In this document: positions 42,700 through 51,985 of the stretch, piece after piece | Numbering within the stretch: the stretch's first letter is position 1 | Layout: each line of letters begins with the position of its first letter | NCBI GenBank assembly: GCA_051656645.1 | Contig: JBOGCH010000017.1 | Location: 3,305-67,304, forward strand | DNA: 64,000 bases | Reading direction: 5' to 3' | DNA from: JBOGCH01 sp051656645 | GTDB taxonomy: Bacteria > Bacteroidota > Bacteroidia > Bacteroidales > Marinifilaceae | Translations under genes and position numbers: made by a program | Notes under the pieces: generated by a model | What the model saw: only the letters and a program-made list of their open reading frames with translations | The model's database searches: none | What the model was told of the DNA's origin: nothing

Positions 42700-45249
42700 T
42701 TAAAATTCTTGACCTAACACAAAGTGGAATTGTGATTTTCCAGCGTCAGGACGGCCAGGTACATCATCAAATCCGTAACCCCAGTCAATTCCTAATAATC
42801 CAAACATTGGAAGGAACACACGTAAGCCAACTCCGGCCGAACGGTAAAGGTTAAACGGCTCAAAATCCGTTGCATTATACCATGAGTTACCCGCTTCAAG
42901 GAACGTCAAAGCATAAATAGTTGCCGACTGTGCCAATGAAATTGGATATCTTAACTCCATTGTAATTTTGCTATACAAGTTAGCATCGGCCGCATTTGGA
43001 GCAATAAAGTTCGATCCCGCATTAGTTAACGATCCGTTAGCATAACCTCTCATTCCAATATACTCACGTCCATACATACTGTATCCGGACATTCCGTCAC
43101 CACCCATTTCAAAACCTTCAAATGGCGAACGTTTATCTTTATTGTAATAACCTAGGAAACCATACTGAATACCTGTATAAAGAACTAATTTTTGTTTGTT
43201 ATCTAACGGCATGTAGAACTTACCATTAAATTTAAACTTATAGTACTCAATCCATTTGTAACGCTCATCATCCTTCAAGTTACCACTTGCATAGTTTTTA
43301 TTATCCAACAATGAGTATGGAGGAGTCAATGCCAACGACAAAGAAACATCCGATCCTGTACGTGTATACAATGGGTTATCAATTGAACTACGGCGAATAG
43401 TTGTCGAAATTGACAAGTTATTCGAGTTTCCATTCTGTATGATATAGTATTTCCAGTTATTCAAATTATAACGTTGGTAAGATATCTCATTATACATAGT
43501 AAAGTAGTCATCAGGCCACTTTATACGTCTTCCCAATCCAACGCTCACACCAAATGTTTGCATCAACTCGTTTGATCCTCTACCCGTTCCACCATAGTTA
43601 TAGTATGAGTTGTAATAACTAGACGTATAACCTGTTTGACGTGAGTAATAAGTTGAAACACTCAACGAGTTTGGTTTCTTACCACCCAACCAAGGCTCGC
43701 GGAACGACAAACTGAACGATGTATAGTACTTACCATTGGTTTGTGCCTTCAAACTAAATGTCTGGCCATCTCCCTGCGGTAACGGACGATACGAGTCCCA
43801 ATTAAATATATTACGAATAGAGAAATTGGTAAAAGTTAAACCTACAGATCCGATAATCATACCGGCTCCCCAACCTCCCGATAACTCAATCTTATCATTC
43901 GCTTTCTCCGATAGGTTAAAACCAATATCAACAGTACCATTCTCTTGATCTGGAATTACGTCAGGCGCTCCTAATTTCTCCGGATCAAAGTGACCTAAGT
44001 TACTCAACTCTCTAATACTTCGAATAATATCTTCACGGCTAAACAACTCTCCTGGATAAACAAACAATTCACGTCGAGCCACATGCTCATGAGTGCGGTC
44101 ATTACCCTTAATAATTACTCTATTAATTGTTGCTTGCGGTCCTTCAACCAATCTAATTTCAACGTTTATAGAATCATCGCCAACAATGGTTTCTACAGGC
44201 ATAGCACGGAAAAACAAGTAACCGTTATTAGAGTAAATTAAGTTACCCACCGCATCTTCATCGCCTTGTAAACGCTTTTCAAAATAGGTTTTATTGTATG
44301 TATCTCCCTTCTTAATTTTCAATATACGCGATAGCGTTTCAGAATCCTGAATAGTATTACCTACCCACGTAATATTGTTATAGAAATACTTTTTACCCTC
44401 CTCAACGTCAAGGTAAATTTTCACTCTGTCTGGAGAAACTTGCACTACACTATCCTCAACAATAGTTGCATCACGATAACCAAGTTCGTTATATTTTTCT
44501 ATTAAATTATATTTATCCTCATCAAAGTTATGCTCAATATACTTAGCCGATTTAAAGAAATTAACCAACGATTTTTCCTTAGTTTTCTTCATGGCAGCCT
44601 TCAACTTACCATCTCTAACCTCTGTATTTCCGTTAATTACAATTTCATCAATCTTAATCTTATTTTTATGATCGGCAATAACATCAAGAATAACATAGTT
44701 AGGTTTACCGGGAGCATCTCGTTGAACAATACGCACACCAATATTATAATATCCTTTTTCCTTAAAGTAGTTCTCAACAATATGCTTCAAATTCGCAATC
44801 ATATTATCGGTAACTTGAGTACCGGGAAGCGGATTAATACGCTCCTTTACCTTCGTTTCTTCACTTTTCTTGAAACCAATATATTTAATCTCGTCAAGTT
44901 TATGACGCTCAGCAAGCCCCATTGTTAAATAAACTTTATCTCCTACAATTTTATCAACTGTAAAGGAAATATCCGAAAATAATCCGTGTCCATATAGTTT
45001 CTTCACAGCTTTAGTAATTGCCTCTCCAGGAATTTCTATTTGCTGCCCAATACTCAATCCGGCCAACTGAATCAGTGTCTCTGTATCGTAATGATCGCCA
45101 ATACCGGTAACAGTCACTCCACCCAACGTATAGGTCTTAGGTGTCGAGTAATATACTTCCGGATTGGAAACACTATCAGCTACCTGAGCCACTAGTGAAA
45201 ACTGACAAAGTAAAGCTATGAAAAAAGTTAACGTTAGTTTATGTATCAT
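42700..45249 (-). CDS. bamA: Outer membrane protein assembly factor BamA
   Basis: An 849-residue Omp85 protein. A signal peptide (to about 22) is followed by five POTRA domains (about 35-430; for example DEIKYIGFKKSEETKVKERI, NINRVIIKGNDRTHEHVARRELFVYPGELFS) and a barrel with the conserved GRGYANGSL-like loop (here GMRGYANGSLTNAGSNF, holding the RGF-type motif as RGY), and the terminal strand GYGFDDVPGRPDAGKSQFHFVLGQEF ending in F. It is the essential core of outer-membrane protein assembly. It begins 4 bp after uppS. Confidence 0.96.
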   Translation of the reverse strand: MIHKLTLTFFIALLCQFSLVAQVADSVSNPEVYYSTPKTYTLGGVTVTGIGDHYDTETLIQLAGLSIGQQIEIPGEAITKAVKKLYGHGLFSDISFTVDKIVGDKVYLTMGLAERHKLDEIKYIGFKKSEETKVKERINPLPGTQVTDNMIANLKHIVENYFKEKGYYNIGVRIVQRDAPGKPNYVILDVIADHKNKIKIDEIVINGNTEVRDGKLKAAMKKTKEKSLVNFFKSAKYIEHNFDEDKYNLIEKYNELGYRDATIVEDSVVQVSPDRVKIYLDVEEGKKYFYNNITWVGNTIQDSETLSRILKIKKGDTYNKTYFEKRLQGDEDAVGNLIYSNNGYLFFRAMPVETIVGDDSINVEIRLVEGPQATINRVIIKGNDRTHEHVARRELFVYPGELFSREDIIRSIRELSNLGHFDPEKLGAPDVIPDQENGTVDIGFNLSEKANDKIELSGGWGAGMIIGSVGLTFTNFSIRNIFNWDSYRPLPQGDGQTFSLKAQTNGKYYTSFSLSFREPWLGGKKPNSLSVSTYYSRQTGYTSSYYNSYYNYGGTGRGSNELMQTFGVSVGLGRRIKWPDDYFTMYNEISYQRYNLNNWKYYIIQNGNSNNLSISTTIRRSSIDNPLYTRTGSDVSLSLALTPPYSLLDNKNYASGNLKDDERYKWIEYYKFKFNGKFYMPLDNKQKLVLYTGIQYGFLGYYNKDKRSPFEGFEMGGDGMSGYSMYGREYIGMRGYANGSLTNAGSNFIAPNAADANLYSKITMELRYPISLAQSATIYALTFLEAGNSWYNATDFEPFNLYRSAGVGLRVFLPMFGLLGIDWGYGFDDVPGRPDAGKSQFHFVLGQEF

Positions 45250-45253
45250 TGAA

Positions 45254-46003
45254 TCATTTTTTTAATTGCGAACCGGTCATTCCAAAACGTCTTTCACGCG
45301 TCTGAAAACTACGAATTGCCAAATATAAATCTTCTTTTTTAAAATCGGGCCAAAATTTATCAATAAAATAAAACTCTGTGTAAGCACATTGCCACAACAG
45401 GAAGTTACTTAATCGGCATTCCCCACTGGTTCTTATCAACAAGTCCGGATCGGGCATAAACGATGTATTTAAATGAGCTGAGAAATCCGAAGCACTTAAA
45501 TTGTCCAATTCGGTCTCCGTTATCTCACCCGTTTTATACCCTTGAGCTATACTTTTGGCTGCCTCAACTATCTCCCAACGCGACCCATAGCTTAACGCTA
45601 AAACTACACACAAACCGGTATTTACAGATGTATCCTCAATTAAATGATTAATCTTTGCCTGAACATGTGTTGGCATTGAAGCTATATTTCCTATGGTACG
45701 TACCTGAACGTTTTGACGCATAAGTTCGGGTTTTTCACTTTGAACTGCATCTACCAATAGCTCCATTAACGCATCTACCTCTGCCTTTGGTCTATTCCAA
45801 TTCTCTATAGAAAAAGCGTAAAGCGTTAAGTAACTAACACCTACCTCAGCAGCAGCTTCTATTGCACGGCGCACAGATTCCACTCCCTCTTTATGCCCCA
45901 TCACGCGCTCCAACCCTTGGCTTTCGGCCCAACGCCCGTTACCATCCATAATTATGGCAACATGAGCAGGCACTCCCGCTTTTTTTATCTCTTCAATCTC
46001 CAT
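45254..46003 (-). CDS. uppS: Isoprenyl transferase (undecaprenyl diphosphate synthase)
   Basis: A 249-residue cis-prenyltransferase. HVAIIMDGNGRWAESQG includes the catalytic D20 and the RW pair; GHKEGVESVRRAIEAAAEVGVSYLTLYAFSIENWNRP and DLLIRTSGECRLSNFLLWQCAYTEFYF are the family blocks. It makes the C55 lipid carrier for peptidoglycan and glycans. The usual order uppS-bamA is kept, with a 4-bp gap. Confidence 0.97.
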   Translation of the reverse strand: MEIEEIKKAGVPAHVAIIMDGNGRWAESQGLERVMGHKEGVESVRRAIEAAAEVGVSYLTLYAFSIENWNRPKAEVDALMELLVDAVQSEKPELMRQNVQVRTIGNIASMPTHVQAKINHLIEDTSVNTGLCVVLALSYGSRWEIVEAAKSIAQGYKTGEITETELDNLSASDFSAHLNTSFMPDPDLLIRTSGECRLSNFLLWQCAYTEFYFIDKFWPDFKKEDLYLAIRSFQTRERRFGMTGSQLKK

Positions 46004-46148
46004 ATATTAAATTATAGTGAGTAGATTATTTTTACACCCTGTGTATTGTATTCACACCTTTTTTCCTACAAATTAGGATTATAGGCATCAAATGTAATAA
46101 TCAATTTAGAAAAAATAAAATCAAAACACACATTTTATTATCTAATTA

Positions 46149-47036
46149 TCATCTATTTCGCCTATCCTCTCCCCACATCATCTTATTTCGGAGGGTACGG
46201 TAATAGTTATGATTGCGCAATTTAAGTGTATTCACTTGAAAATCGCCACACTCTATACGCACGCGTTTATCTTGAGGAAGACGGCAAAAACGAGAATCTA
46301 AACCTAAAATAAAATCACCCGATCGGCTCTCAACAAGTAAATCAATTGATACTTTATTCGACACTACCAATGAGCGTAAATTTAGATTGTGCGGACAAAT
46401 TGGCGTCAGCACAAAATTAGGACACTCAGGCGCTACAATAGGTCCCCCACCACTAAGTGAGTAGGCTGTAGAACCAGTTGGAGTAGCTACAACAAGCCCA
46501 TCCGCCCAGTAGGATGTCAAATAATCTCCATCAATTGAAGCATGAACTGTTAACAAAGAAGCCATATCACTCTTAGAGATACTTACCTCATTTAGCGCAT
46601 AACTAAAATCAAACGCAGGTTCGCCATCCACGGTAACTGCTAACACATCCCGTTTCTCTACCTCATACTCCCCGTTTAGCAAGGAAGTTACAGCTTCTTC
46701 TTTCTCATCCACAGCTATATTAGCCAAAAAACCCAATCGCCCCAAGTTTATGCCAACAATGGGTACACCACTATCTCTGACATAAGCAATGGAATCCAAG
46801 AAAGTACCATCACCACCTACACTTATTAATACGTCAGGGCGCATGGAATGAAAAGAGGATTTATCAAACAAATCGTCAAAAAGCAAACAGCTATCAAACT
46901 CTTCACACAGATAGCGGGAAAAATTACTTTCACACATCACTTTGCAACCATTTTGGCGCAATAACTGAAAAAGTTGCGCCACCTCATCCCGATATTCGGG
47001 ACTAAACCCTTTGCCAAATAATGCTACTCTCTTCAT
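46149..47036 (-). CDS. nadK: NAD kinase
   Basis: A 295-residue NAD kinase. SVGGDGTFLDSI contains the GGDGT motif (74-78), INLGRLGFLANI and the NE-type pocket EVSISKSDMASLLTVHASIDGDYLTSYWADGLVVATPTGSTAYSLSGGGPI are present, so all core sites for phosphorylating NAD to NADP are intact. It is first in the minus-strand envelope cluster, 145 bp before uppS; its upstream region holds an 11-bp-unit inverted array. Confidence 0.96.
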   Translation of the reverse strand: MKRVALFGKGFSPEYRDEVAQLFQLLRQNGCKVMCESNFSRYLCEEFDSCLLFDDLFDKSSFHSMRPDVLISVGGDGTFLDSIAYVRDSGVPIVGINLGRLGFLANIAVDEKEEAVTSLLNGEYEVEKRDVLAVTVDGEPAFDFSYALNEVSISKSDMASLLTVHASIDGDYLTSYWADGLVVATPTGSTAYSLSGGGPIVAPECPNFVLTPICPHNLNLRSLVVSNKVSIDLLVESRSGDFILGLDSRFCRLPQDKRVRIECGDFQVNTLKLRNHNYYRTLRNKMMWGEDRRNR

Positions 47037-47264
47037 AACTTTATATATTTAATATATCCTTATGTGGCTTTGCATTCCGCAAAAAGCCACTTTAGCAATT
47101 TCCCTGCATAAACAGTATGGAAACATCCGAAAAATAATAACAAACAAGCAATTGCATATTAGGCATTAACGGACCAAAAGCGAAGGTAAATTATATTTCA
47201 AATAAATCAAACCCCAGCCAACTCAAAATATTACTCTCTCCTCATCCCCTCCGCATCTCATTCA

Positions 47265-47370
47265 GGTTTCATTCAGGTTTCATTCAGGTTTCATTCAGGT
47301 TTCATTCAGGTTTGGGGGTCGATACCTGAATGAAACCACTATGAAACCACTATGAAAGATGAATGAAACA
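47265..47370. repeat. Inverted array of 11-bp units, locus 2 (4 + 18-bp core + 4)
   Basis: Four identical GGTTTCATTCA units (47265-47308) preceded by a partial unit, an 18-bp core starting GGTTT and ending ACC (47309-47326), then four inverted units: TGAATGAAACC, ACTATGAAACC, ACTATGAAAGA and TGAATGAAACA (47327-47370). Left copies are identical while right copies have diverged. It is in a divergent promoter region about 230 bp before nadK and 470 bp before the plus-strand gene. Confidence 0.88.
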
Positions 47371-47714
47371 GCACGCATGTACCAACAGGTGCAAACCGGT
47401 ATGTAAAATTAAGCTATTCAATTATGAGGTTTATACATTATTACACGTCCAAGTATATCTATGCCTATGTGGCTGTTGTGTGTGCACAGTGGTACGTTTA
47501 CAGCATTCTACATACAAAACTCACATTACTAACAAGGCAAGAAATGTATCCATATTAGTGTTAATTGCGTAAAAAAACAGTTTAAATTACCAGTTATAAA
47601 ACATTTTGTCCGGTAAATATGTACAACAGAATATGTGCAAAACCTTAGTTATAAATTATTATTTAACACAATGAAAAATCTATGTATTAAAATACAAATT
47701 ATCAGCTAATTTAC

Positions 47715-47744
47715 TTTCAGATATTTATTATTAATATAAATTTG
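47715..47744 (+). promoter_or_regulatory. Promoter candidate for the acidic-protein/DUF4301 operon
   Basis: TTTC (47715-47718), 18-bp spacer, TAAATTTG (47737-47744), against the Bacteroidota consensus TTTG-N19-TAnnTTTG. It leaves a leader of about 85 nt before the ATG at 47838. Confidence 0.55.
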
Positions 47745-47837
47745 CATTCTTACCCGTGTATGTTACCGTATAAACAACTGTAACAACAGGATTTATAAAC
47801 ATATTAATTAAAAACAATTTAACTTTTAAAAATTATC

Positions 47838-48089
47838 ATGTTACCTAAGTTTCTTATTGCCGACAATTCACAAGTGGCAACTGATTTGATTTATGTAGTT
47901 CACACTGACGCACCACGTTGCATTATTCAATGCGATTTAGATGGTTTTTATAGCAATCAACGCATTCATTGGATTGATAACGAACCACTTTCACAAGATG
48001 ATATCGACACCCTGTTGGAGGAAGCAGAGGAGTTCTACGAGCGCGAACTGGAAAACCAGGAAAGCTTATACGACGAGGACGAAGAGTAA
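47838..48089 (+). CDS. Small acidic conserved protein, 83 aa
   Basis: An 83-residue protein with no signal peptide. The N-terminal half is mixed (MLPKFLIADNSQVATDLIYVVHTDAPRCIIQCDLDGFYSNQRIHWID) and the C-terminal third is a very acidic helix (DDIDTLLEEAEEFYERELENQESLYDEDEE). I recognise no domain. It is 21 bp upstream of the DUF4301 gene behind a good promoter candidate, which supports it as a real gene and suggests a role linked with that protein. Confidence 0.8.
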   Translation: MLPKFLIADNSQVATDLIYVVHTDAPRCIIQCDLDGFYSNQRIHWIDNEPLSQDDIDTLLEEAEEFYERELENQESLYDEDEE

Positions 48090-48110
48090 TTATCACTTAA
48101 TTTTAATACT

Positions 48111-49667
48111 ATGTATTCCAAAGAGGATTTGAAGTACTTTAAAGATCGCGACATAAAACCCGCGCAGATTGACCAACAGTTAGAGAACTTCAAAACCGGG
48201 TTTCAAGCGGTAACCCTAAACGAAGCGGCAACTATTGGTAAAGGCATTCGACGTATTGAACCCAAATACGAGGAAGCACTTTTAGCCATGTATGAGAATG
48301 CCAAAACAGAGCTTGAAATGATTAAAATGGTCCCTGCATCAGGGTCGGCAACCCGCATGTTTAAGGATTTGTATAATTTTATTGAGAATTATACCGGTTC
48401 GCAAGAAGATTTTCTTGATTTTCTGCAAAGCAAAGGGAGCGGAACTATGTATGACTTTTTTGATCGTATCTCGGAATTCGCGTTTTATACCCATTTACTG
48501 GAAGTAATACAGGAAAAGGGCGATGATTTGCATAAAATGATCGAGAAACATAAATATGCTGAGATTCTTGGCTTTATTCTCAACAAAAAGGGATTGAACT
48601 ATGGAAACACTCCAAAAGGATTGATTGATTTCCATATATATAGGGATTTTGCACGTACGGCATTTGATGAACACCTTGTTGAAGGTGCCTTATATGCCAA
48701 CAACGGCGACACTGCAAAGATTCACTTTACCGTATCGGAGGAATACCTTCCGGCGTTTCAAAAACGCCTAAAGAAAGTGACCAAAGTATTCGAGAAAATG
48801 TTTAATATTAAATACGAGGTTACTTTCTCTGTTCAAAAACCTTCCACCGATACAGTTAGTATTGACGAAGAAGGTAATTTGGTACGAAACGACAAAGGCG
48901 AAATCCTTTTCCGTCCGGCAGGACATGGAGCATTGCTTCATAACTTAAACGATTTGGATGTGGATGTAGTCTTTATAAAAAACATAGACAACGTAACTCC
49001 GGACAGATTTAAAGCAGATACTGTTAAATACAAAAAACTGCTTGCAGCCGTATTGCTGGATACACAGGAAACTATTTTTGAATTCCTACACTTGCTGGAC
49101 AAAGGCAAGTTGAAAGAGGAACAATTCAAAGACATTGAATTGTTTATCAAAAATGAATTGAATGTTGATTTAAGTAATGCTGAAATCCCTAAGGATAGCA
49201 AGAAACGCTGTGCTTTTTACCACTCCATTTTAAACCGCCCTATACGTGTTTGCGGAATGGTAAAAAATGAGGGTGAGCCCGGAGGTGGTCCTTTCTTTGT
49301 GAAGGCACAGGACGGAACATCGCGATTAATGATTATTGAATCGGCACAGGTGGATATGTCTAACAAAGAGCAGAAAAAGATTTTCAATTCATCTACTCAC
49401 TTTAATCCTGTTGACTTAATTTGCGGCATCCGCAATTACAAAGGCAAGAAGTTTAACCTAGAACAATTTGTTGACCGCGCGCAGGGATTTATTACAGACA
49501 AATCCTACCGAGGTGAAGAAATTAAAGTTCAGGAACTTCCGGGTCTTTGGAACGGATCCATGGCCAATTGGAACACTATTTTTATAGAAGTACCAACCTC
49601 AACATTTACGCCGGTAAAAACGGTCTTTGACCTTTTGCGCTTGGAACATCGTAATGTATTGAAGTAG
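48111..49667 (+). CDS. DUF4301 family protein
   Basis: A 518-residue cytoplasmic protein. MVPASGSATRMFKDLYNFIEN resembles the nucleotide-binding start of sugar nucleotidyltransferases, and the end has FDLLRLEHRNVLK. I recognise it as DUF4301, conserved in Bacteroidota. The ASGSATRMFK motif (near residue 78), the strong acidic stretches and LFRPAGHGALLHNLNDLDVDVVFIKNIDNV are consistent with a nucleotidyl- or glycosyl-transferase-like fold (the GHGAL/NDLD part is like the UDP-sugar pyrophosphorylase pattern), but activity is unproven. It is downstream of an 83-aa acidic protein and upstream of a DUF368 transporter gene (36 bp). Confidence 0.88.
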   Translation: MYSKEDLKYFKDRDIKPAQIDQQLENFKTGFQAVTLNEAATIGKGIRRIEPKYEEALLAMYENAKTELEMIKMVPASGSATRMFKDLYNFIENYTGSQEDFLDFLQSKGSGTMYDFFDRISEFAFYTHLLEVIQEKGDDLHKMIEKHKYAEILGFILNKKGLNYGNTPKGLIDFHIYRDFARTAFDEHLVEGALYANNGDTAKIHFTVSEEYLPAFQKRLKKVTKVFEKMFNIKYEVTFSVQKPSTDTVSIDEEGNLVRNDKGEILFRPAGHGALLHNLNDLDVDVVFIKNIDNVTPDRFKADTVKYKKLLAAVLLDTQETIFEFLHLLDKGKLKEEQFKDIELFIKNELNVDLSNAEIPKDSKKRCAFYHSILNRPIRVCGMVKNEGEPGGGPFFVKAQDGTSRLMIIESAQVDMSNKEQKKIFNSSTHFNPVDLICGIRNYKGKKFNLEQFVDRAQGFITDKSYRGEEIKVQELPGLWNGSMANWNTIFIEVPTSTFTPVKTVFDLLRLEHRNVLK

Positions 49668-49703
49668 GAAGGAATTTATTTATTCAACGTAAAAAGTATT
49701 TTT

Positions 49704-50663
49704 ATGGACAATGAGAACAAAACATCGGGTATGCGCAATTATTTGCTACTTGTGTTAAAAGGATGCGCCATGGGAGCTGCCGATGTTGTACCCGGAGTAT
49801 CCGGCGGAACTATAGCTTTTATTACAGGCATTTACGAGGAGTTAATTAACTCTATTAAATCATGCGATTTTCAAGCCTTTAAACTTTTAGCATCAGGCCG
49901 CTTTCGGGATTTCTGGGATAAAATTAACGGTAGCTTTTTAGTATCTGTTGTGGCAGGTATATTAATATCTATTTTTTCATTAGCCAAGTTAATGACTTTT
50001 TTGTTGAACACCTATCCTATCTATGTATGGTCGTTCTTCTTTGGACTTATAATAGCATCAACTGTTCTTGTGGCACGTACTATTAAGAAGTGGAATTTTA
50101 TAACATTTTTCGGTATGGCATTGGGTATTGTCACGGCATATACAATTACGGTGCTTACACCTGCCAATACACCCGAAACATGGTGGTATATTGTTCTCTC
50201 TGGAGCTATTGCTATTTGTGCCATGATATTACCCGGAATTTCGGGGGCATTTATATTGCTACTTCTAGGTAAGTACGCGTTTATAATGCAGGCCGTTCAT
50301 GAACTACAAATTGAAGTTATACTTCTATTTGCACTAGGGGCATTGCTAGGTATTGTTTCCTTTGCACATTTATTGTCATGGCTATTGAAAAACTATCATA
50401 CGGCAACAATAGCACTGCTTACCGGATTTATGATGGGTTCTTTGAACAAGATTTGGCCTTGGAAACAAGTTACGCAAACTTATTTAAATGCGAACGGCAT
50501 TGAAAAAGTACTAACGGAAACAAATGTATCGCCAACAATGTACCAGGCTATTAACAACGTTAATCCACAAGTATGGGGAGCAATCCTTATGTGTGTAATT
50601 GGTTTCCTTACCATTTGGGGCGTTGAACGCATTGGAAACCGTTATAGAGAAAGCGCAGAATGA
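49704..50663 (+). CDS. DUF368 polytopic membrane protein (PopT-type polyprenyl-phosphate transporter)
   Basis: A 319-residue membrane protein with about eight to nine helices. The family start LLVLKGCAMGAADVVPGVSGGTIAFITGIYEELINSIKS is very clear, and the repeat counterpart AICAMILPGISGAFILLLLGKYAFIMQAV shows the inverted-repeat architecture with the second P-G-x-S-G motif. Members of DUF368 have been described as recycling C55-phosphate carriers across the membrane. Its ATG is 36 bp after DUF4301 and its stop overlaps the aroE start by 4 bp (ATGA). Confidence 0.93.
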   Translation: MDNENKTSGMRNYLLLVLKGCAMGAADVVPGVSGGTIAFITGIYEELINSIKSCDFQAFKLLASGRFRDFWDKINGSFLVSVVAGILISIFSLAKLMTFLLNTYPIYVWSFFFGLIIASTVLVARTIKKWNFITFFGMALGIVTAYTITVLTPANTPETWWYIVLSGAIAICAMILPGISGAFILLLLGKYAFIMQAVHELQIEVILLFALGALLGIVSFAHLLSWLLKNYHTATIALLTGFMMGSLNKIWPWKQVTQTYLNANGIEKVLTETNVSPTMYQAINNVNPQVWGAILMCVIGFLTIWGVERIGNRYRESAE

Positions 50664-51406
50664 AAACATATGGACTAATTGGCGTGCGATTGGATTACTC
50701 CTTCTCACGCGCCTATTTTACCGAAAAGTTTACCAAGGAACATATCAAAGCTCAATATGTTAATTTTGAGCTTAAAACGATAGCTGAACTTGACGTTATT
50801 ATCCGCAAAGAGCCTACTCTTTGCGGATTTAATGTAACTATTCCGTATAAAGAACAAATTATACCAATGCTAAAATCTTTGACACCAGCTGCACGCGCTA
50901 TTGGCGCCGTAAACTGTGTTAAAGTGACACGTACTCAAAATGGCATAGAGCTGGAAGGAGACAATACGGATTGTATCGGTTTTAAAATATCATTATTGGA
51001 GTTATTGGCAGGCAAAGTTCCCATCAAAGCCTACATATTAGGAACAGGTGGAGCAGCCAAAGCGGTAGCCTACGTTTTAGAACAAATGAACATACCTTAT
51101 CAGTACGTGAGCCGCAAAGCAAAAGGAAATAACATTGATTATACCATGTTACGAATGCAAATGCACCCCGGCATACTTATAGTCAATACAACTCCTTTAG
51201 GCACATGGCCAAACGTGGAGAGCTGCCCAGACATCAATTACGAGGCATTGACCAACCAGGATTTTCTGTATGATTTGACATACAACCCAAGCACAACCCG
51301 TTTTATGAGCAACGGTGCTATGCATGGAGCGCGTGTAATGAATGGGCAACAAATGTTGGAACAACAAGCAGAGGCCGCATGGAAATTTTGGAACAACAAC
51401 TTATAA
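50660..51406 (+). CDS. aroE: Shikimate dehydrogenase
   Basis: A 248-residue AroE, reducing 3-dehydroshikimate to shikimate in aromatic amino-acid synthesis. FNVTIPYKEQIIPML carries the catalytic lysine, GDNTDCIGF the catalytic aspartate, and AYILGTGGAAKAVAYVLEQM the NADP-binding Rossmann loop; TPLGTWPNVESCP and DLTYNPSTTRFM complete it. It overlaps the DUF368 stop by ATGA, so the two are translationally coupled, although their functions differ. Confidence 0.96.
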   Translation: MKTYGLIGVRLDYSFSRAYFTEKFTKEHIKAQYVNFELKTIAELDVIIRKEPTLCGFNVTIPYKEQIIPMLKSLTPAARAIGAVNCVKVTRTQNGIELEGDNTDCIGFKISLLELLAGKVPIKAYILGTGGAAKAVAYVLEQMNIPYQYVSRKAKGNNIDYTMLRMQMHPGILIVNTTPLGTWPNVESCPDINYEALTNQDFLYDLTYNPSTTRFMSNGAMHGARVMNGQQMLEQQAEAAWKFWNNNL

Positions 51407-51495
51407 TGGATAAAAAAGAGTAAGGAAAACACAACAACATTGTGCTATTCCCTGTATATCTTTTAGTTAATAACACTATTAAAACAAATTAGATT

Positions 51496-51927
51496 ATGAA
51501 GCATATCTTAATTCTTGTATTAACTCTTTGTAGTTACGTTGCAAATGCTCAGATTGTAACCGGAAAATGGGTTACATTTGACGATGAAACAAAGAAGGAA
51601 AAATCGGAGGTAGAGATTTACGAGAAAGATGGTAAATTCTACGGCAAAGTGGTAAAGCTTTATAACTTACCAACAGGCGTTAAAGAAAATGACGTAAAAT
51701 GTACTAAATGCAAAGACGCCAAAAAAAACGCACCCGTTATTGGTATGAACATTATTGAAAACATGGAGTATAAGGATGGCGAATATAAGGGCGGAACAAT
51801 TACCGACCCGAAAAACGGAAAATCCTACACTTGTACTTTTATGTTAGATCCCAAAGACCATAAAATTCTTATAGTAAAAGGACACTTAGGCCCTTTTAGC
51901 CGCGCACAATATTGGAAAAGACCATAA
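51496..51927 (+). CDS. DUF2147 secreted protein
   Basis: A 143-residue protein with a signal peptide (1-18, ending ANAQ). VTGKWVTFDDETKKEKSEVEIYEKDGKFYGKVVKLYN, the CTKCKDAKKNAPVIGMNIIENM block and YKGGTITDPKNGKSYTCTFMLDPKDHKILIVKGHLGPFSRAQYWKR match DUF2147. Its function is not established. A terminator hairpin overlaps its stop codon. Confidence 0.92.
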   Translation: MKHILILVLTLCSYVANAQIVTGKWVTFDDETKKEKSEVEIYEKDGKFYGKVVKLYNLPTGVKENDVKCTKCKDAKKNAPVIGMNIIENMEYKDGEYKGGTITDPKNGKSYTCTFMLDPKDHKILIVKGHLGPFSRAQYWKRP

Positions 51928-51973
51928 TACAAAAAGAGGATACTTTATATAAAGTATCCTCTTTTTGTATTAT
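51924..51973. terminator. Perfect 50-bp palindrome, bidirectional terminator
   Basis: The arms ATAATACAAAAAGAGGATAC and its complement pair over 25 bp without mismatch; the A5 and T5 tracts give T-runs on both strands. It begins at the stop codon of the DUF2147 gene and is 13 bp from the stop of the minus-strand SDR gene. Confidence 0.92.
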
Positions 51974-51985
51974 GTAAATCCTTGA

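Larger units (their letters stand above)
47037..47837. other. 800-bp divergent intergenic region
   Basis: Lies between nadK (minus) and the small acidic protein gene (plus). It contains the second 11-bp-unit inverted array (47265-47370) and a plus-strand promoter candidate (47715-47744). The 47363-47572 open frame overlaps the array and has no coding character. Nothing else was recognised. Confidence 0.6.

Noticed and set aside
47265..47370. CRISPR array from repeated short units
   Set aside because: Units are contiguous 11-mers with no spacers, inverted about a core, and no cas gene is in the window.
47363..47572. A 69-codon plus-strand frame near nadK
   Set aside because: Starts inside the inverted array, has no recognisable domain and no promoter of its own.
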